Shown: positions 25,787 through 34,079, counted from the stretch's first letter. The stretch: DNA of 39,089 nucleotides from Roseibium sp. (GCF_025698965.1 NZ_JAILWL010000004.1:1-39089), one strand, 5' to 3'. Numbers and translations are program-made. Notes: generated by a model not told the origin, from the letters alone.

Positions 25787-26803
25787 TTACTTGCCGGCGG
25801 ATTCGATGATCCCGCCCGGTCGCGGTCGAATGGACGACCAGTTCTTGTCATACATCGCCTGACCGCCCTGTCCGGTGAGGTCGGCTGCCGCACGTCCAGC
25901 CGATACGCCCATGGACGCACCGCGCATTGCACCGGCTGACATGATGCCAGCGGATACGGTTCCAAGGACGGAGCTGGAAACCTGACCGGCCATGTTGACC
26001 GCTTCGGAAATCAGAGCCGCGCCAAGCCAACCCATGATCATGGCGAGAAGGAACGAACCACTTGTGAGGTCGATATATTCTTCCGCGTTTTGAGTTGCGT
26101 CCCCGGTCACTCCGAGACCTTCGACGCTCGCGATCACCAGCGAGAACACAATCGAAACGCAAAGCATCGTGACGATCGATCCGAGAATGGTGCGCACGCC
26201 CGCACCAATCAGATTGCGGCCAAACGGGAACGCTGCCATGCCGACAAGGAACGGAGAAACGCCAAGAATGAGCGTCAGCCGGAACAGGGAAACGGCGGTG
26301 TGAGCGAGGAAGAGAACAAGCAGGATGACATAGGGAAGAAGTAGCGCCACGCCGTACAGGATGTATTTCGGGGCATCCGTCCAGCCACCCGCGCCCATGA
26401 TTGTGGTTGCGATCTGGAAGACGCCGCCAATTCCTGTTTCAACGCCTTGCAAAAGAGCATCGAGACCGGAAAGGCCGGACCCGCCCTGGCCCATGATTTC
26501 GCTGGAGAGGCCACCCATGATGTTGACCGACACATTGAAGGCTTCACTGATGAGGCCACCCTGCAGGCCGATGAAACAGCCAAAACCAAGGACAAAGAAA
26601 AAGACCTGTTTGAGAGCTCCGGCCAGATCGAGAGTGCCGACAAACACCTGAATGCCGATCCAGACGACCCACATTCCAACGATGCCGACAATGATTGCCA
26701 GAAAGGGTCCATGGACCGCATTCACAAGTGTATCGAGCGTTGATTCGGCGTGGCTCTGATAGGCGGTGAAGATCGTACAGATGTTGCAAGAAGTAGTCGC
26801 CAC
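25787..26803 (-). CDS. virB6: VirB6/TrbL-family polytopic inner-membrane protein
   Basis: This 338-residue protein starts at GTG 26803 with GAGGA 7 nt upstream, four bases after the virB5 stop. It has five to seven membrane segments, for example VGMWVVWIGIQVFVGTL, QVFFFVLGFGCFIGLQGG, YGVALLLPYVILLVLFLAH, ILGSIVTMLCVSIVFSLVIASV and FLLAMIMGWLGAALISEAV. A long central glycine-rich loop (GGLSSEIMGQGGSGLSG) and a soluble alanine/glycine-rich C-terminus fit the VirB6 plan. Two cysteines lie near the N-terminus (SCNIC). It is the inner-membrane channel component of the type IV system. Confidence 0.88.
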   Translation of the reverse strand: MATTSCNICTIFTAYQSHAESTLDTLVNAVHGPFLAIIVGIVGMWVVWIGIQVFVGTLDLAGALKQVFFFVLGFGCFIGLQGGLISEAFNVSVNIMGGLSSEIMGQGGSGLSGLDALLQGVETGIGGVFQIATTIMGAGGWTDAPKYILYGVALLLPYVILLVLFLAHTAVSLFRLTLILGVSPFLVGMAAFPFGRNLIGAGVRTILGSIVTMLCVSIVFSLVIASVEGLGVTGDATQNAEEYIDLTSGSFLLAMIMGWLGAALISEAVNMAGQVSSSVLGTVSAGIMSAGAMRGASMGVSAGRAAADLTGQGGQAMYDKNWSSIRPRPGGIIESAGK

Positions 26804-26806
26804 CGC

Positions 26807-27628
26807 TTATTCCTCGCCTTCACCGCTGTATTTTCGGTCTTCGGCAACTTCACTGGCAATCGGCACACCGTTGTTCAGGGATTCCGATGCCTGGATTTTC
26901 AGGAGCTGGGCGAGGATCTGATTGGTTTGCGCGGACGTGACAAGCTGGGCGACCTGCAGTTCAATGAGCACCTGCAGACGGTCTTGCATCGTCTCTGCGG
27001 TCTGACCGGCGCTCTTGTATTCCTGGGCGGTTTCCAACGTTTTGACCGCTGTTTCATGGGCTTCGTCAGACTGAGCCAAGCCCTTAATCGTAGCGTCGGT
27101 AATCGTCGCTATCCGGTTTTGATGGACCGACTTCTGAATGCTGGTCTTTTCTTCCCAAGTGCCTTCAGCAAGTGAGTCCGGAGTGGCGACGAGACCGGAC
27201 TTATAGGCGTTGCCGCGTTCGCAGATCGAACCAAAGTCAACGTCTTCCATCTTGATGGAAGGCATCAGCGATTTGTAATCCGGAATGAGACACGCCATGT
27301 CACCGGAAACACTGGACGCCAGCGACTGGAAATTGAGGGACGGAATAGACAGGCTGCCGATCTCACCAATCGAAGACAGGGTTTCGTCAGCAATGCCCTG
27401 AACCTCTTTCAGGGTGTCGAGCTGATCGGTAACGACAGACAGGCTTTCCTTGGCCGTATCCAGTTGGTCCTTCAGCGCACCAAGCTGCTCCTTCATCGTC
27501 GTGAGCTGCTTTTGGGCTTCCGTGATGCTCTTCACATCGATGACGGCCATCGCCGCTTGTGCCGGCGCCACAAAAACGGATGCCAGCATCAGGCCAGCGA
27601 GAGCGATGTTCAGAGTTTTGCAAGCCAT
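26807..27628 (-). CDS. virB5: VirB5/TrbJ-like minor pilus protein
   Basis: This 273-residue protein has a signal peptide (MACKTLNIALAGLMLASVFVAPAQA). Long helices follow, with a coiled-coil heptad section ITEAQKQLTTMKEQLGALKDQLDTAKESLSVVTDQLDTL, and another helix set near the C-terminus (LQVLIELQVAQLVTSAQTNQILAQLLKIQ). That helical plan, with position between virB4 and virB6, matches VirB5/TrbJ, which decorates the pilus tip. Two cysteines are present (ACLIP, SICERG). The start overlaps the virB4 end by 19 nt. Confidence 0.85.
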   Translation of the reverse strand: MACKTLNIALAGLMLASVFVAPAQAAMAVIDVKSITEAQKQLTTMKEQLGALKDQLDTAKESLSVVTDQLDTLKEVQGIADETLSSIGEIGSLSIPSLNFQSLASSVSGDMACLIPDYKSLMPSIKMEDVDFGSICERGNAYKSGLVATPDSLAEGTWEEKTSIQKSVHQNRIATITDATIKGLAQSDEAHETAVKTLETAQEYKSAGQTAETMQDRLQVLIELQVAQLVTSAQTNQILAQLLKIQASESLNNGVPIASEVAEDRKYSGEGEE

Positions 27629-29961
27629 TGGTCACCCCATTGGTTTTTCGTGTTCAGGAGGTCCTGGACGGCAGACGGGCCGGAACGGTAGAAGCGCAAG
27701 GCATCGCCAAGGCCCGACAGGTCCACGTCCAAAATCGTGCTTTCATTGAAGTTCGCAGCCTCGAAGCGCTTGACCACGAGCACCTGACGACCACCCTTCA
27801 TTTCGCCTTCACCCTTGATGAAGGCGATCTGCTCTTGGGACAGATTGAAGGGTTCAAGGTTCTCAACCTTCGCCTGGCTGTTCGGCAGGAAGAACAGTGT
27901 TTGCGCGTTTTCGATCATGGCGCTAGCACCATCGAACTCCAGGAGCGCACCCGGTTCCTGAAAGGCCAGACCGACAAGGCCGTTCAGCTTCCGGTATTCC
28001 TGGTACATTTCCCGGACAACGGACCGGAACCCATTGTTGCGCAGCAGGTTTGCCGCCTCATCGATAAAGATGGAAAAGCCACTGTTTCCCGTCTTCGCTG
28101 CGGTAGAAATCACAGCGGAGATATGCGCGACCACAGGTGGCCCCAGAACCGGATCCATCAGGGCCTCATTCATGTTGATGCCGACAAGGAAGGACTTCTC
28201 CAGAAATCCGGTGATCTGATCGCGCGGGGCATTAAAGACGTGACTGAACTGACCTTCGGCTCCGTCTTCCTGCTTGACCCACTTTGCAAAGGCGCGGCGG
28301 ATATCGGACTGCGCCGGGAACGCCGCGCCATAGATATTGTCGAGCGTGCGCACGCCCGGATCGAGCTCCGCGGCCATGTCGAGCGCAGCATGCAGATAAT
28401 CGTCCATATCTTTATCGAACGCCTCGCCCAGCATCGCTTGCAGGATCAGGCGCACGCGATGACGGGCCGACTTGTCGTCAAGATCGATATCGAGCGGGTT
28501 CAGGGCGAGGTCCTGATAGCCCTGGTAAACACCGCCGAACGCTTCGATCATGAAGCGGGCACCGTCCTTGGAGTCAAAGACGTAGTTTCGAACGCCATGG
28601 AACTTTGCGAGCCCCCCAAGCAAGTGAAGGATCAGGGTCGACTTACCGCCGCCTGTCGGGGCAAACATCAGATAGTTGCCCGGCGACTGCGGCTTGTCGG
28701 ATACATGGAACTGGAACGCATAGTTCTGACCGGTCGGCGTCTTGAACAGACGCACGGGGCGGTCACCGAACGGGCTGGACCAGATCCCGATCGGAGAGAA
28801 CTGGAATGGCCACAGAGCGGCGACATTGCCCTCCGATATTTTGAGCGGGCGCAGAAGCTTGTCTCGGCCCGGCATGCGGTTGAACCAGGCAGTCGCCGCG
28901 CCAACGGTTTCGATTGAGTAGCGGATCCGCGCATTGTCCAGGAGCGCGGTCACCTGATCCATTAGTGAGGCCAGCTCGTGCTCGTCACGGGAGCGCACCG
29001 TAATCTGGAATTGCGTTTCCTGTAGTTGATGAGCGTTGTTCAATAGGTCTTCGTTGACCGCTTCCAACTCGGCCAGAACCGCGCCGGTCCCGAAAAAGTT
29101 GTGCTTTTGCTCGGTGATCTGGCGTGTGAAGAGGGCAATTTGCCTGGGTGTATCGAGCGGCTTGACGATCTGGCAGACTTCAATCTCTCCGGACAGGGCC
29201 AGCAATCGGGAAACCAGCATGCCGGAAACGGTTTCCGGCCAGCCGCGCACGGCAATGACTTGAGTTCGTGTCTTGTGCGGTGTGAACGTATCTATCGCGC
29301 CATCAGTCGAAATATGAATATCCGACGCGGGCAGGTTTGCGCTGAATCCGGTTCTGAGCCGGGCAAGGTTCGGTTTCAGCTCGCCGCAGACCAGGTAATT
29401 GAGAACGCGGGTCAGCTCACAGGGCTTGTTTTCCTCAGGAGCGGCTTCCACTGCACGGATGTTGTAGTCATTGAAGCCGCTCATAAGACCGCGCGAGGTC
29501 TTTTCCAGCTCGCCGGAGGTCTTGGTTGTCAAAACCAGATACCAGACAAGCGAATAGGCATTCTGGTAAAGCCGCTGTTCAGCGTCCCCGACTTGCCTGA
29601 GGGTGACGGAAGGCCACTCGGCTTTAAAGCTCACATCGCGCCGCCGTTTGATGCCAAACATGCGCAAACTGGTACCGGCACTGAGGAACTGCTTAAACGT
29701 GCTGGCACGGCTTCTTGCCAGATTTTCCTGATCAGGCACGCTTCTCGTCTCGTAAGAAAGACCGGACAGCGAAAATACGCGAATGAGTGAACCGTCCTTC
29801 AAGGAGACGGTCTGATTGTCGGCCAGAAGCTGGTCAAACTCCAGTTCGTTCGCAAGCCAGTCCTGTTCCACTTCGCCAAGCAGGTACTTGCGGCTTTTGG
29901 AACTTACCAGCGCCGCAGCGCCAACGGCGGCAACGCCTGTCATGAGGGTGCCAAGCAGCAT
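27610..29961 (-). CDS. virB4: VirB4-type secretion ATPase
   Basis: This 783-residue AAA+ ATPase of the type IV system has Walker A APTGGGKS (about 434-441) in YLMFAPTGGGKSTLILHLL, Walker B FSIFIDEAANLL (about 629-640), and a QEPGALLE sensor region downstream. The N-terminus has a hydrophobic stretch (LLGTLMTGVAAVGAAALV) that could touch the membrane or VirB3. The length is typical of VirB4. The start overlaps the virB3 stop by one base (TGATG). The C-terminal end overlaps virB5. Confidence 0.95.
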   Translation of the reverse strand: MLLGTLMTGVAAVGAAALVSSKSRKYLLGEVEQDWLANELEFDQLLADNQTVSLKDGSLIRVFSLSGLSYETRSVPDQENLARSRASTFKQFLSAGTSLRMFGIKRRRDVSFKAEWPSVTLRQVGDAEQRLYQNAYSLVWYLVLTTKTSGELEKTSRGLMSGFNDYNIRAVEAAPEENKPCELTRVLNYLVCGELKPNLARLRTGFSANLPASDIHISTDGAIDTFTPHKTRTQVIAVRGWPETVSGMLVSRLLALSGEIEVCQIVKPLDTPRQIALFTRQITEQKHNFFGTGAVLAELEAVNEDLLNNAHQLQETQFQITVRSRDEHELASLMDQVTALLDNARIRYSIETVGAATAWFNRMPGRDKLLRPLKISEGNVAALWPFQFSPIGIWSSPFGDRPVRLFKTPTGQNYAFQFHVSDKPQSPGNYLMFAPTGGGKSTLILHLLGGLAKFHGVRNYVFDSKDGARFMIEAFGGVYQGYQDLALNPLDIDLDDKSARHRVRLILQAMLGEAFDKDMDDYLHAALDMAAELDPGVRTLDNIYGAAFPAQSDIRRAFAKWVKQEDGAEGQFSHVFNAPRDQITGFLEKSFLVGINMNEALMDPVLGPPVVAHISAVISTAAKTGNSGFSIFIDEAANLLRNNGFRSVVREMYQEYRKLNGLVGLAFQEPGALLEFDGASAMIENAQTLFFLPNSQAKVENLEPFNLSQEQIAFIKGEGEMKGGRQVLVVKRFEAANFNESTILDVDLSGLGDALRFYRSGPSAVQDLLNTKNQWGDQWLAKL

Positions 29962-30284
29962 CAGTTAGCTTTCCTTTTCGTTGGTGTCTTGAGCGGGAAA
30001 CCGGTCACCAGACGGCGGGTTTTCTTCGCCTGGAAGAACGTTGCCGGATGGAGCAGCAGAGATTCACAATGCGGTTCGCGGCGTCTGAGAAGAATGATCC
30101 AGGCGATTGCTGTGGGCGTCGTGACAACGACAAGCGCAAAGCCCACCACATTCCCGGCCAGAAACCCGCCAGTGGTAGCGAGTAGTAATTCGCCGATCAT
30201 CACTAGGGCTGCGTGGAGCGGTGGCATGCCGAGGATCTTTATCGGCTCCTGGATGTGAAGTGCGATAGGGCTTTGCGCTTTCAT
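29961..30284 (-). CDS. virB3: VirB3/TrbD-like inner-membrane protein
   Basis: This 107-residue protein has two adjacent hydrophobic segments (AALVMIGELLLATTGGFLAGNVVGF and ALVVVTTPTAIAWIILL), a short N-terminus with PIKILGMPPLHA, and a basic tail. The PxxxxGxP start and double membrane hairpin just upstream of virB4 are what VirB3 proteins show. It stabilises VirB4 at the inner membrane. The gap to the pilin gene is 13 nt. Confidence 0.88.
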   Translation of the reverse strand: MKAQSPIALHIQEPIKILGMPPLHAALVMIGELLLATTGGFLAGNVVGFALVVVTTPTAIAWIILLRRREPHCESLLLHPATFFQAKKTRRLVTGFPLKTPTKRKAN

Positions 30285-30297
30285 GCCTCACGTCTCC

Positions 30298-30636
30298 TCA
30301 AGCTGCTGACAGAAGTGCACGAAGTGCGGTAGGACCGAAGATTACGAGAGCACCGGCACCAACCAACTGAGCAAGCCGCATAATGTCGATGCGGCCCGTG
30401 ACCATGGCCCAAATGCCATAGATGATGACGCCAACCCCGATCACTGGAGCGGCGATATTGATCAATCCGCTCTCAAGAGATTCCAACATGCCGGTTGCAG
30501 GCGCGGACCAGTCCTGCGCCATGGCGCAGGTCGGAAACAGTAGCGAAACTGCAAGGCACGAATTGATTGCAATCTTATTAAAATCAATTTTAACGAGCAA
30601 AATTGGATGGAGTCCGAGTCTCTTGAGCGTGTTCAT
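30298..30636 (-). CDS. virB2: VirB2/TrbC-family pilin
   Basis: The product is 112 residues from ATG 30636, which has AAGGGA 8 nt upstream; a TTG six bases earlier is less likely. A long signal peptide ends at CAMAQ (about residue 42). The mature pilin of about 70 residues has two hydrophobic helices, NIAAPVIGVGVIIYGIWAMV and LAQLVGAGALVIFGPTALRALL, separated by a short polar loop (TGRIDIMR), the standard VirB2/TrbC design. It would be the main subunit of the conjugative pilus. Confidence 0.9.
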   Translation of the reverse strand: MNTLKRLGLHPILLVKIDFNKIAINSCLAVSLLFPTCAMAQDWSAPATGMLESLESGLINIAAPVIGVGVIIYGIWAMVTGRIDIMRLAQLVGAGALVIFGPTALRALLSAA

Positions 30637-30648
30637 TTTCAAAATCCC

Positions 30649-31110
30649 TTATCTTAGGATGAGATAGAAGGCTGCGACGGCCATCCAGTTGGTGAAGGCG
30701 AGGGCGCTAAAGCCATAGAAGGCTTTGCGGATAGTCCGCGTGATCTTGTCGGTTTCAATAGCGTGTTGTGCGACGGCACCCACGACCGTTTGAATGTTGT
30801 CGTTGCCAAGATTTTCCGCGACCTTGTGAATGGTGGCCGCAACGTCATTGACCTTGTGGTCAATGGCTTCGTTCACCCCGGAAACATCGTTTTGGAACTG
30901 ATCGGAAACCCGTTTTCGTTCGTCTTCCAAAAGTCCCTTCAAGCGTTCTCCAAAGGCGTTCAAGATTGCCACCACCGCCAACACAGGATCATCCCTCTGG
31001 TAGGATATCCCGGTTTCCCTGTGTGCAACCTCTATGGCCTCATCGAACGTCATCTGCTTCCACTGCTCTTCGAGAACGGGCTCGGGCTGCTTTGCGACGG
31101 CAAGGCTCAT
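30649..31110 (-). CDS. traM: TraM-like conjugal transfer protein (IncP type)
   Basis: This 153-residue protein is largely helical with charged segments (LNAFGERLKGLLEDERKRVSDQFQND, AIDHKVNDVAATIHKVAENLGND). It ends in one membrane segment (YGFSALAFTNWMAVAAFYLILR) that leaves almost nothing after it: a tail-anchored plan like that of RP4 TraM. It follows the traL-like gene with an ATGA overlap, the same order as traK-traL-traM in IncP plasmids. The function of TraM in IncP transfer is poorly known. The call rests on order, size and C-terminal anchor. Confidence 0.65.
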   Translation of the reverse strand: MSLAVAKQPEPVLEEQWKQMTFDEAIEVAHRETGISYQRDDPVLAVVAILNAFGERLKGLLEDERKRVSDQFQNDVSGVNEAIDHKVNDVAATIHKVAENLGNDNIQTVVGAVAQHAIETDKITRTIRKAFYGFSALAFTNWMAVAAFYLILR

Positions 31111-31865
31111 TCGGCGGTCTCCAGCTCGGCTGGCGCAAGGAACGCGGCATTATCCAGGCGGTCGATTGCCTTGGTCCAGTAGATCTTGAGACGTTGACGG
31201 GCCATGACATTAAATTCACTCGACTGAATAGCTTCCGCGAACGTCAGCTTGGCCTGCATCATCGCGCGGATATCCTCGCCGAAGGTTCCGGCCTGCACTT
31301 TGGGATGCATCATCACCGCAGCAATACGATCCGTATTATCCTCGTAGATAGTGCTGTCCGCGAAGCTCCTGCCGTTCTTGGCAACAGGGCCGAAAAATTC
31401 GTTGACCCACACAACAACCGGAACGCTCGCAAAGTGGTCCAGAATACTCAACAGACTGTTCAACGTGTCATCGAGCGCGGCCCCACCGCACACCGGGCAG
31501 TGAATGTAGACCTGAATACCGGCTTCCTGCATCAGCTCGAATGCGATGTTTTCCGCCAAATAAGAGCACGTCGCAATGAAAGAAGACGTTCCGGTGTCGA
31601 TGACTGTGTGCGTGTCTTCACCGACCTCGAAAATCCGGGTCATAAGGTCATCAAAAAACCGCGGATTGATATCGTCGCCGTCCATGATCTGGATCGGTAA
31701 AGCGTTCAATGCCGCAATTGCGGAGAGGGTCGGTGTGGTCGGGTCCAGGTCGATGGCATGCACATTATAGTCGGCATAGTTGAGATACTGGACAAGCATG
31801 GAGGAGGTGAGGCTTTTGCCAGCGCCGCCTTTGCCCTGCATGACGATGTGGACGGTCTTCACCAT
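31107..31865 (-). CDS. traL: TraL-like ParA/MinD-family ATPase
   Basis: This 252-residue P-loop ATPase has a deviant Walker A near the N-terminus (MQGKGGAGKSLTSSML), a switch region HAIDLDPTTPTLS and a strand HTVIDTGTSSF. That is the ParA/MinD/TraL fold. In IncP plasmids TraL sits between TraK and TraM, exactly as here. A CPVCGG motif (about 125-130) is an extra feature, perhaps a metal or redox site. A partition role is less likely because no ParB-like gene is adjacent. The start lies within the last codons of the traK-like gene. Confidence 0.82.
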   Translation of the reverse strand: MVKTVHIVMQGKGGAGKSLTSSMLVQYLNYADYNVHAIDLDPTTPTLSAIAALNALPIQIMDGDDINPRFFDDLMTRIFEVGEDTHTVIDTGTSSFIATCSYLAENIAFELMQEAGIQVYIHCPVCGGAALDDTLNSLLSILDHFASVPVVVWVNEFFGPVAKNGRSFADSTIYEDNTDRIAAVMMHPKVQAGTFGEDIRAMMQAKLTFAEAIQSSEFNVMARQRLKIYWTKAIDRLDNAAFLAPAELETAE

Positions 31866-32209
31866 AGCTTGCTCCCCTCATCACCGGTTCGCAGCGTGAA
31901 CTTGTTGATGTCCCCGGTGCTGACCTTGGGAAGTGGTTTCCGGGTTTTGGGTTCTTGTTTGGGTCTTGTCTGGTCGACCGGCTGGTTATCAGTGGCCTTC
32001 TTGTCCATCTCCGCTTTCACCTTCTTCCAGGTGCGCACGAAGGCGGCATAGGTGACGGTCAGAAGGTTCAACTTCACCAGCTTGTCGTAAGCCACGGTAA
32101 AGTTCGGACTGTCATTTACGACGGATTGAATTCGGTCATAGTTGGTCTGCAGCTCAAAGCGAGTCGTCCCCCAACGCGACCGTGCACCTTTGGAAGGTGT
32201 AGACGGCAT
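31859..32209 (-). CDS. traK: TraK-like oriT-binding protein
   Basis: This 116-residue basic protein is the first gene downstream of the predicted oriT. Its N-terminus has many basic and polar residues (PSKGARSRWGTTRFELQTNYDRIQ). The middle has helices (YDKLVKLNLLTVTYAAFVRTWKKVKAEM), and the C-terminus is a lysine- and proline-rich tail. Size, charge, position next to oriT and the traL/traM neighbours match RP4 TraK, which binds and bends the DNA beside nic. Direct sequence recognition is moderate; context carries the call. No good ribosome site is seen before the ATG. Confidence 0.68.
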   Translation of the reverse strand: MPSTPSKGARSRWGTTRFELQTNYDRIQSVVNDSPNFTVAYDKLVKLNLLTVTYAAFVRTWKKVKAEMDKKATDNQPVDQTRPKQEPKTRKPLPKVSTGDINKFTLRTGDEGSKLW

Positions 32210-32287
32210 GGGTCATTAACGTTCTTGGAATAGAACGCCCTCAGATTTATAGAAGATTGTTGAAAGACAGCCGTACTGGCCGCACAC

Positions 32288-32316
32288 TCAGGCACTATTC
32301 AGCGACAAGTGCCTGA
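32288..32316. repeat. 9-bp inverted repeat upstream of traK
   Basis: TCAGGCACT (32288-32296) and AGTGCCTGA (32308-32316) are perfect inverted arms around 11 nt. It lies 80 nt before the traK start and could be a binding site for TraK or an autoregulator. Confidence 0.7.
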
Positions 32317-32414
32317 ATTTGAAGAATTCAAGCTCGTGCGACCAATACAGACTTCAAGTGGAGTTGTTCGTCGTACCCCTTATGCGAGCATCAAGTGATA
32401 GTTGGTGTTCGCTA

Positions 32415-32454
32415 GGCTCGGACGGTCTGATCGCCAAAAAAGATCGTCCGAGCC
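32415..32454. repeat. 10-bp GC-rich inverted repeat with A-rich centre
   Basis: GGCTCGGACG (32415-32424) and CGTCCGAGCC (32445-32454) are perfect arms, with an inner GATC/GATC pair and an A6 tract in the loop. It is terminator-like in strength but has no clean T-run directly after either arm. Between oriT and traK it may be a protein-binding site or may shield the operon promoter. Confidence 0.7.
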
Positions 32455-32654
32455 GCTAACAAGGTCGCTTTTACTATTTGAGATTGTACTTGTACATCTT
32501 CAAATCAGATGACTTGCCTAAGTTGTCCACAGACGTCAATACATGCTTAAGATGCAGTTAAGACTCCCGTAACGGCCGTTTTGCGTTGAGCTCAAAGAGC
32601 GAATAAGTCTTCAAAATCATGATGTTCGACAATGGGGTATGCGTTTTAAACATC

Positions 32655-32685
32655 AGGAAGTGGTCCCACTTCCTCTATCTTGCCC
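32655..32685 (+). other. oriT: Predicted origin of transfer (oriT core and nic site, IncP-like)
   Basis: Inverted arms AGGAAGTGG (32655-32663) and CCACTTCCT (32666-32674) are followed at once by CTATCTTG|CCC (32675-32685). RP4 has an inverted repeat, 8 bp, then the nick in CTATCCTG|CCC. Here the distance from the right arm to the predicted nick is also 8 nt, and the core differs at one base. The nick is predicted on the plus strand between 32682 and 32683. The site lies upstream of traK, as in IncP plasmids, and the relaxase is of the matching MOBP type. Confidence 0.8.
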
Positions 32686-33227
32686 TCCTCTACACATCCT
32701 AAATTTGCAGCTGACGCCCAAGAAAAATCAAGATTTCAGGCCAGATTGTATTTTGTTTAAATCAAACGAATAAATTCGACCAAATTCGTTTCCAACTCCG
32801 AAGTTGCCGATCTATTTCTCCATTTTTTTTCCGTTACTTATACGAAATTTCCTTTCTTTTGCAGAATAAAAACGAGCCGTTTCAATGACCTGTTTAGGAC
32901 AGTTATGAATATCAAAAGAATGTAAAACTCATAGAAAAACGAAATACAAAGAAGTCTTGTTTTCGAATTGACAAAGCAACCTGGTCTCGTAGACGAAATC
33001 TTTTGTCAAACAGCGACAGCCAGACCAAAAATCAGCCTTGATCCCAAGCAACTGCTTCGTCGCTGGTAATTTCGGCCTCATAGTTTAGATTCTCTCTTTT
33101 TCTTGGAAAATTCTATCAAATTACAAAATACAACCGCAATAGTCGAAATATTCATTGCTTGAATGCTATCGCGACTTTAGTTATCCGATCTATTGCAGGG
33201 GTAATGTTAGAACAGAGGCAAACCACT

Positions 33228-34001
33228 ATGCTTGAATTCACAGGAAGGTCCGTTTTGAAAGCCTTCGCCAAGGCGGCTACGATTGCGACTGTGGCAACAG
33301 CGTCATTTATTGCGTCGGCCCAGGCCGAAAGCCCGTTCCATACGGGTGTCTGGCAGCTGAATGAAACCAATGGACCGCAAGGCCTCGTCGTCAGTGACTG
33401 GCTGATTTTTGAATACGGGCTGCCAAAGCATTGGCTGTACCGCCGTGCAGGCACGAATGACGAAAATCAGTTCGATTTCTTTACTCGGACACTCGGCGAT
33501 TCCGGCTATACACCAGTCGAGATCCGAGTTTACCGAACTGGTAAAAACTCGATGAAATACACGATCGCCGAAAAAGGTGAAAAGCCAATTGAGGTTACTG
33601 CTGTCCGCCTCTCCATTGCCAATTCAGCGAACTCATGCTTGTCGGTTGAGAAAAAAGGCAAGCGTTTCTTCGGAAATTGGGTCGGCACATCCAGCTCCAC
33701 TTTGGCGCAACTCAATGTCGGCCGGAACAAAATGACCATCGATGGCAAGGTGCACAATATTTCGACTGAAGAAGTCCGGGTCGGCCGCTTAGGCATCATT
33801 AAACGGGGCAAGCCAATCGCCTTTCTAACGGATGCTGGCGGTGATTACGCGGTTCTGCAGTGGTTCAAGCCCGGAGTAACGATTGAACAGATGCGCGATA
33901 AGGAAACGGAAGTTCTTGATTTCAAATCAGAAGAAGTCGTCCGTAACCCCAGTGGCAGTTGCGACCGGCAAATTGCATTTCGCTTGAACGCCATGAAGTA
34001 A
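33228..34001 (+). CDS. Exported protein of unknown function in the predicted leading region
   Basis: The product is 257 residues from ATG 33228, supported by GAGG (33215-33218) with a 9-nt spacer; the frame opens earlier at 33159 without a ribosome site. A signal peptide is clear (VLKAFAKAATIATVATASFIASAQA). The mature part looks beta-rich, with WQLNETNGPQGLVVSDWLIFEYG and a mid-region NWVGTSSSTLAQLNVGRNKMTIDG. It has two cysteines, ANSCLSV and SGSCDRQ, which could bond. No family is recognised. It is the first gene beyond nic on the strand predicted to enter the recipient first. Confidence 0.8.
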   Translation: MLEFTGRSVLKAFAKAATIATVATASFIASAQAESPFHTGVWQLNETNGPQGLVVSDWLIFEYGLPKHWLYRRAGTNDENQFDFFTRTLGDSGYTPVEIRVYRTGKNSMKYTIAEKGEKPIEVTAVRLSIANSANSCLSVEKKGKRFFGNWVGTSSSTLAQLNVGRNKMTIDGKVHNISTEEVRVGRLGIIKRGKPIAFLTDAGGDYAVLQWFKPGVTIEQMRDKETEVLDFKSEEVVRNPSGSCDRQIAFRLNAMK

Positions 34002-34014
34002 ATTTTGAATGTGT

Positions 34015-34049
34015 CGCGACAAGACGAGTTTCATAATAGTCTTGTCGCG
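34015..34049. terminator. Bidirectional hairpin between convergent genes
   Basis: CGCGACAAGAC (34015-34025) and GTCTTGTCGCG (34039-34049) form an 11-bp perfect stem with a 13-nt loop. It lies between the end of the exported-protein gene (plus strand) and the end of the GNAT gene (minus strand), so it could end transcription from both sides. There is no strong T-run. Confidence 0.6.
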
Positions 34050-34079
34050 CGCCGGGGTACTGGTGGCAACCTGAAACAG

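Larger units (their letters stand above)
32210..33227. other. Non-coding oriT region and AT-rich start of the leading region
   Basis: No gene is seen in this stretch of about 1 kb. It holds, in order, an inverted repeat at 32288-32316, a second at 32415-32454, a palindrome AACGGCCGTT (32571-32580) and the predicted oriT core (32655-32685). A strongly AT-rich part runs from about 32740 to 33150, with repeated AAATTCG and T-runs. The layout fits a relaxosome loading region with protein-binding repeats on the traK side and the leading-strand start on the other. Confidence 0.6.

Noticed and set aside
27559-28917. A 452-codon plus-strand frame
   Set aside because: It is antisense to virB4 and overlaps the start of virB5; it shows no motifs.
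31107-31865. The ParA-like ATPase as a plasmid partition protein
   Set aside because: No ParB-like gene or repeated parS-like sites are adjacent, and traK-traL-traM order explains it.
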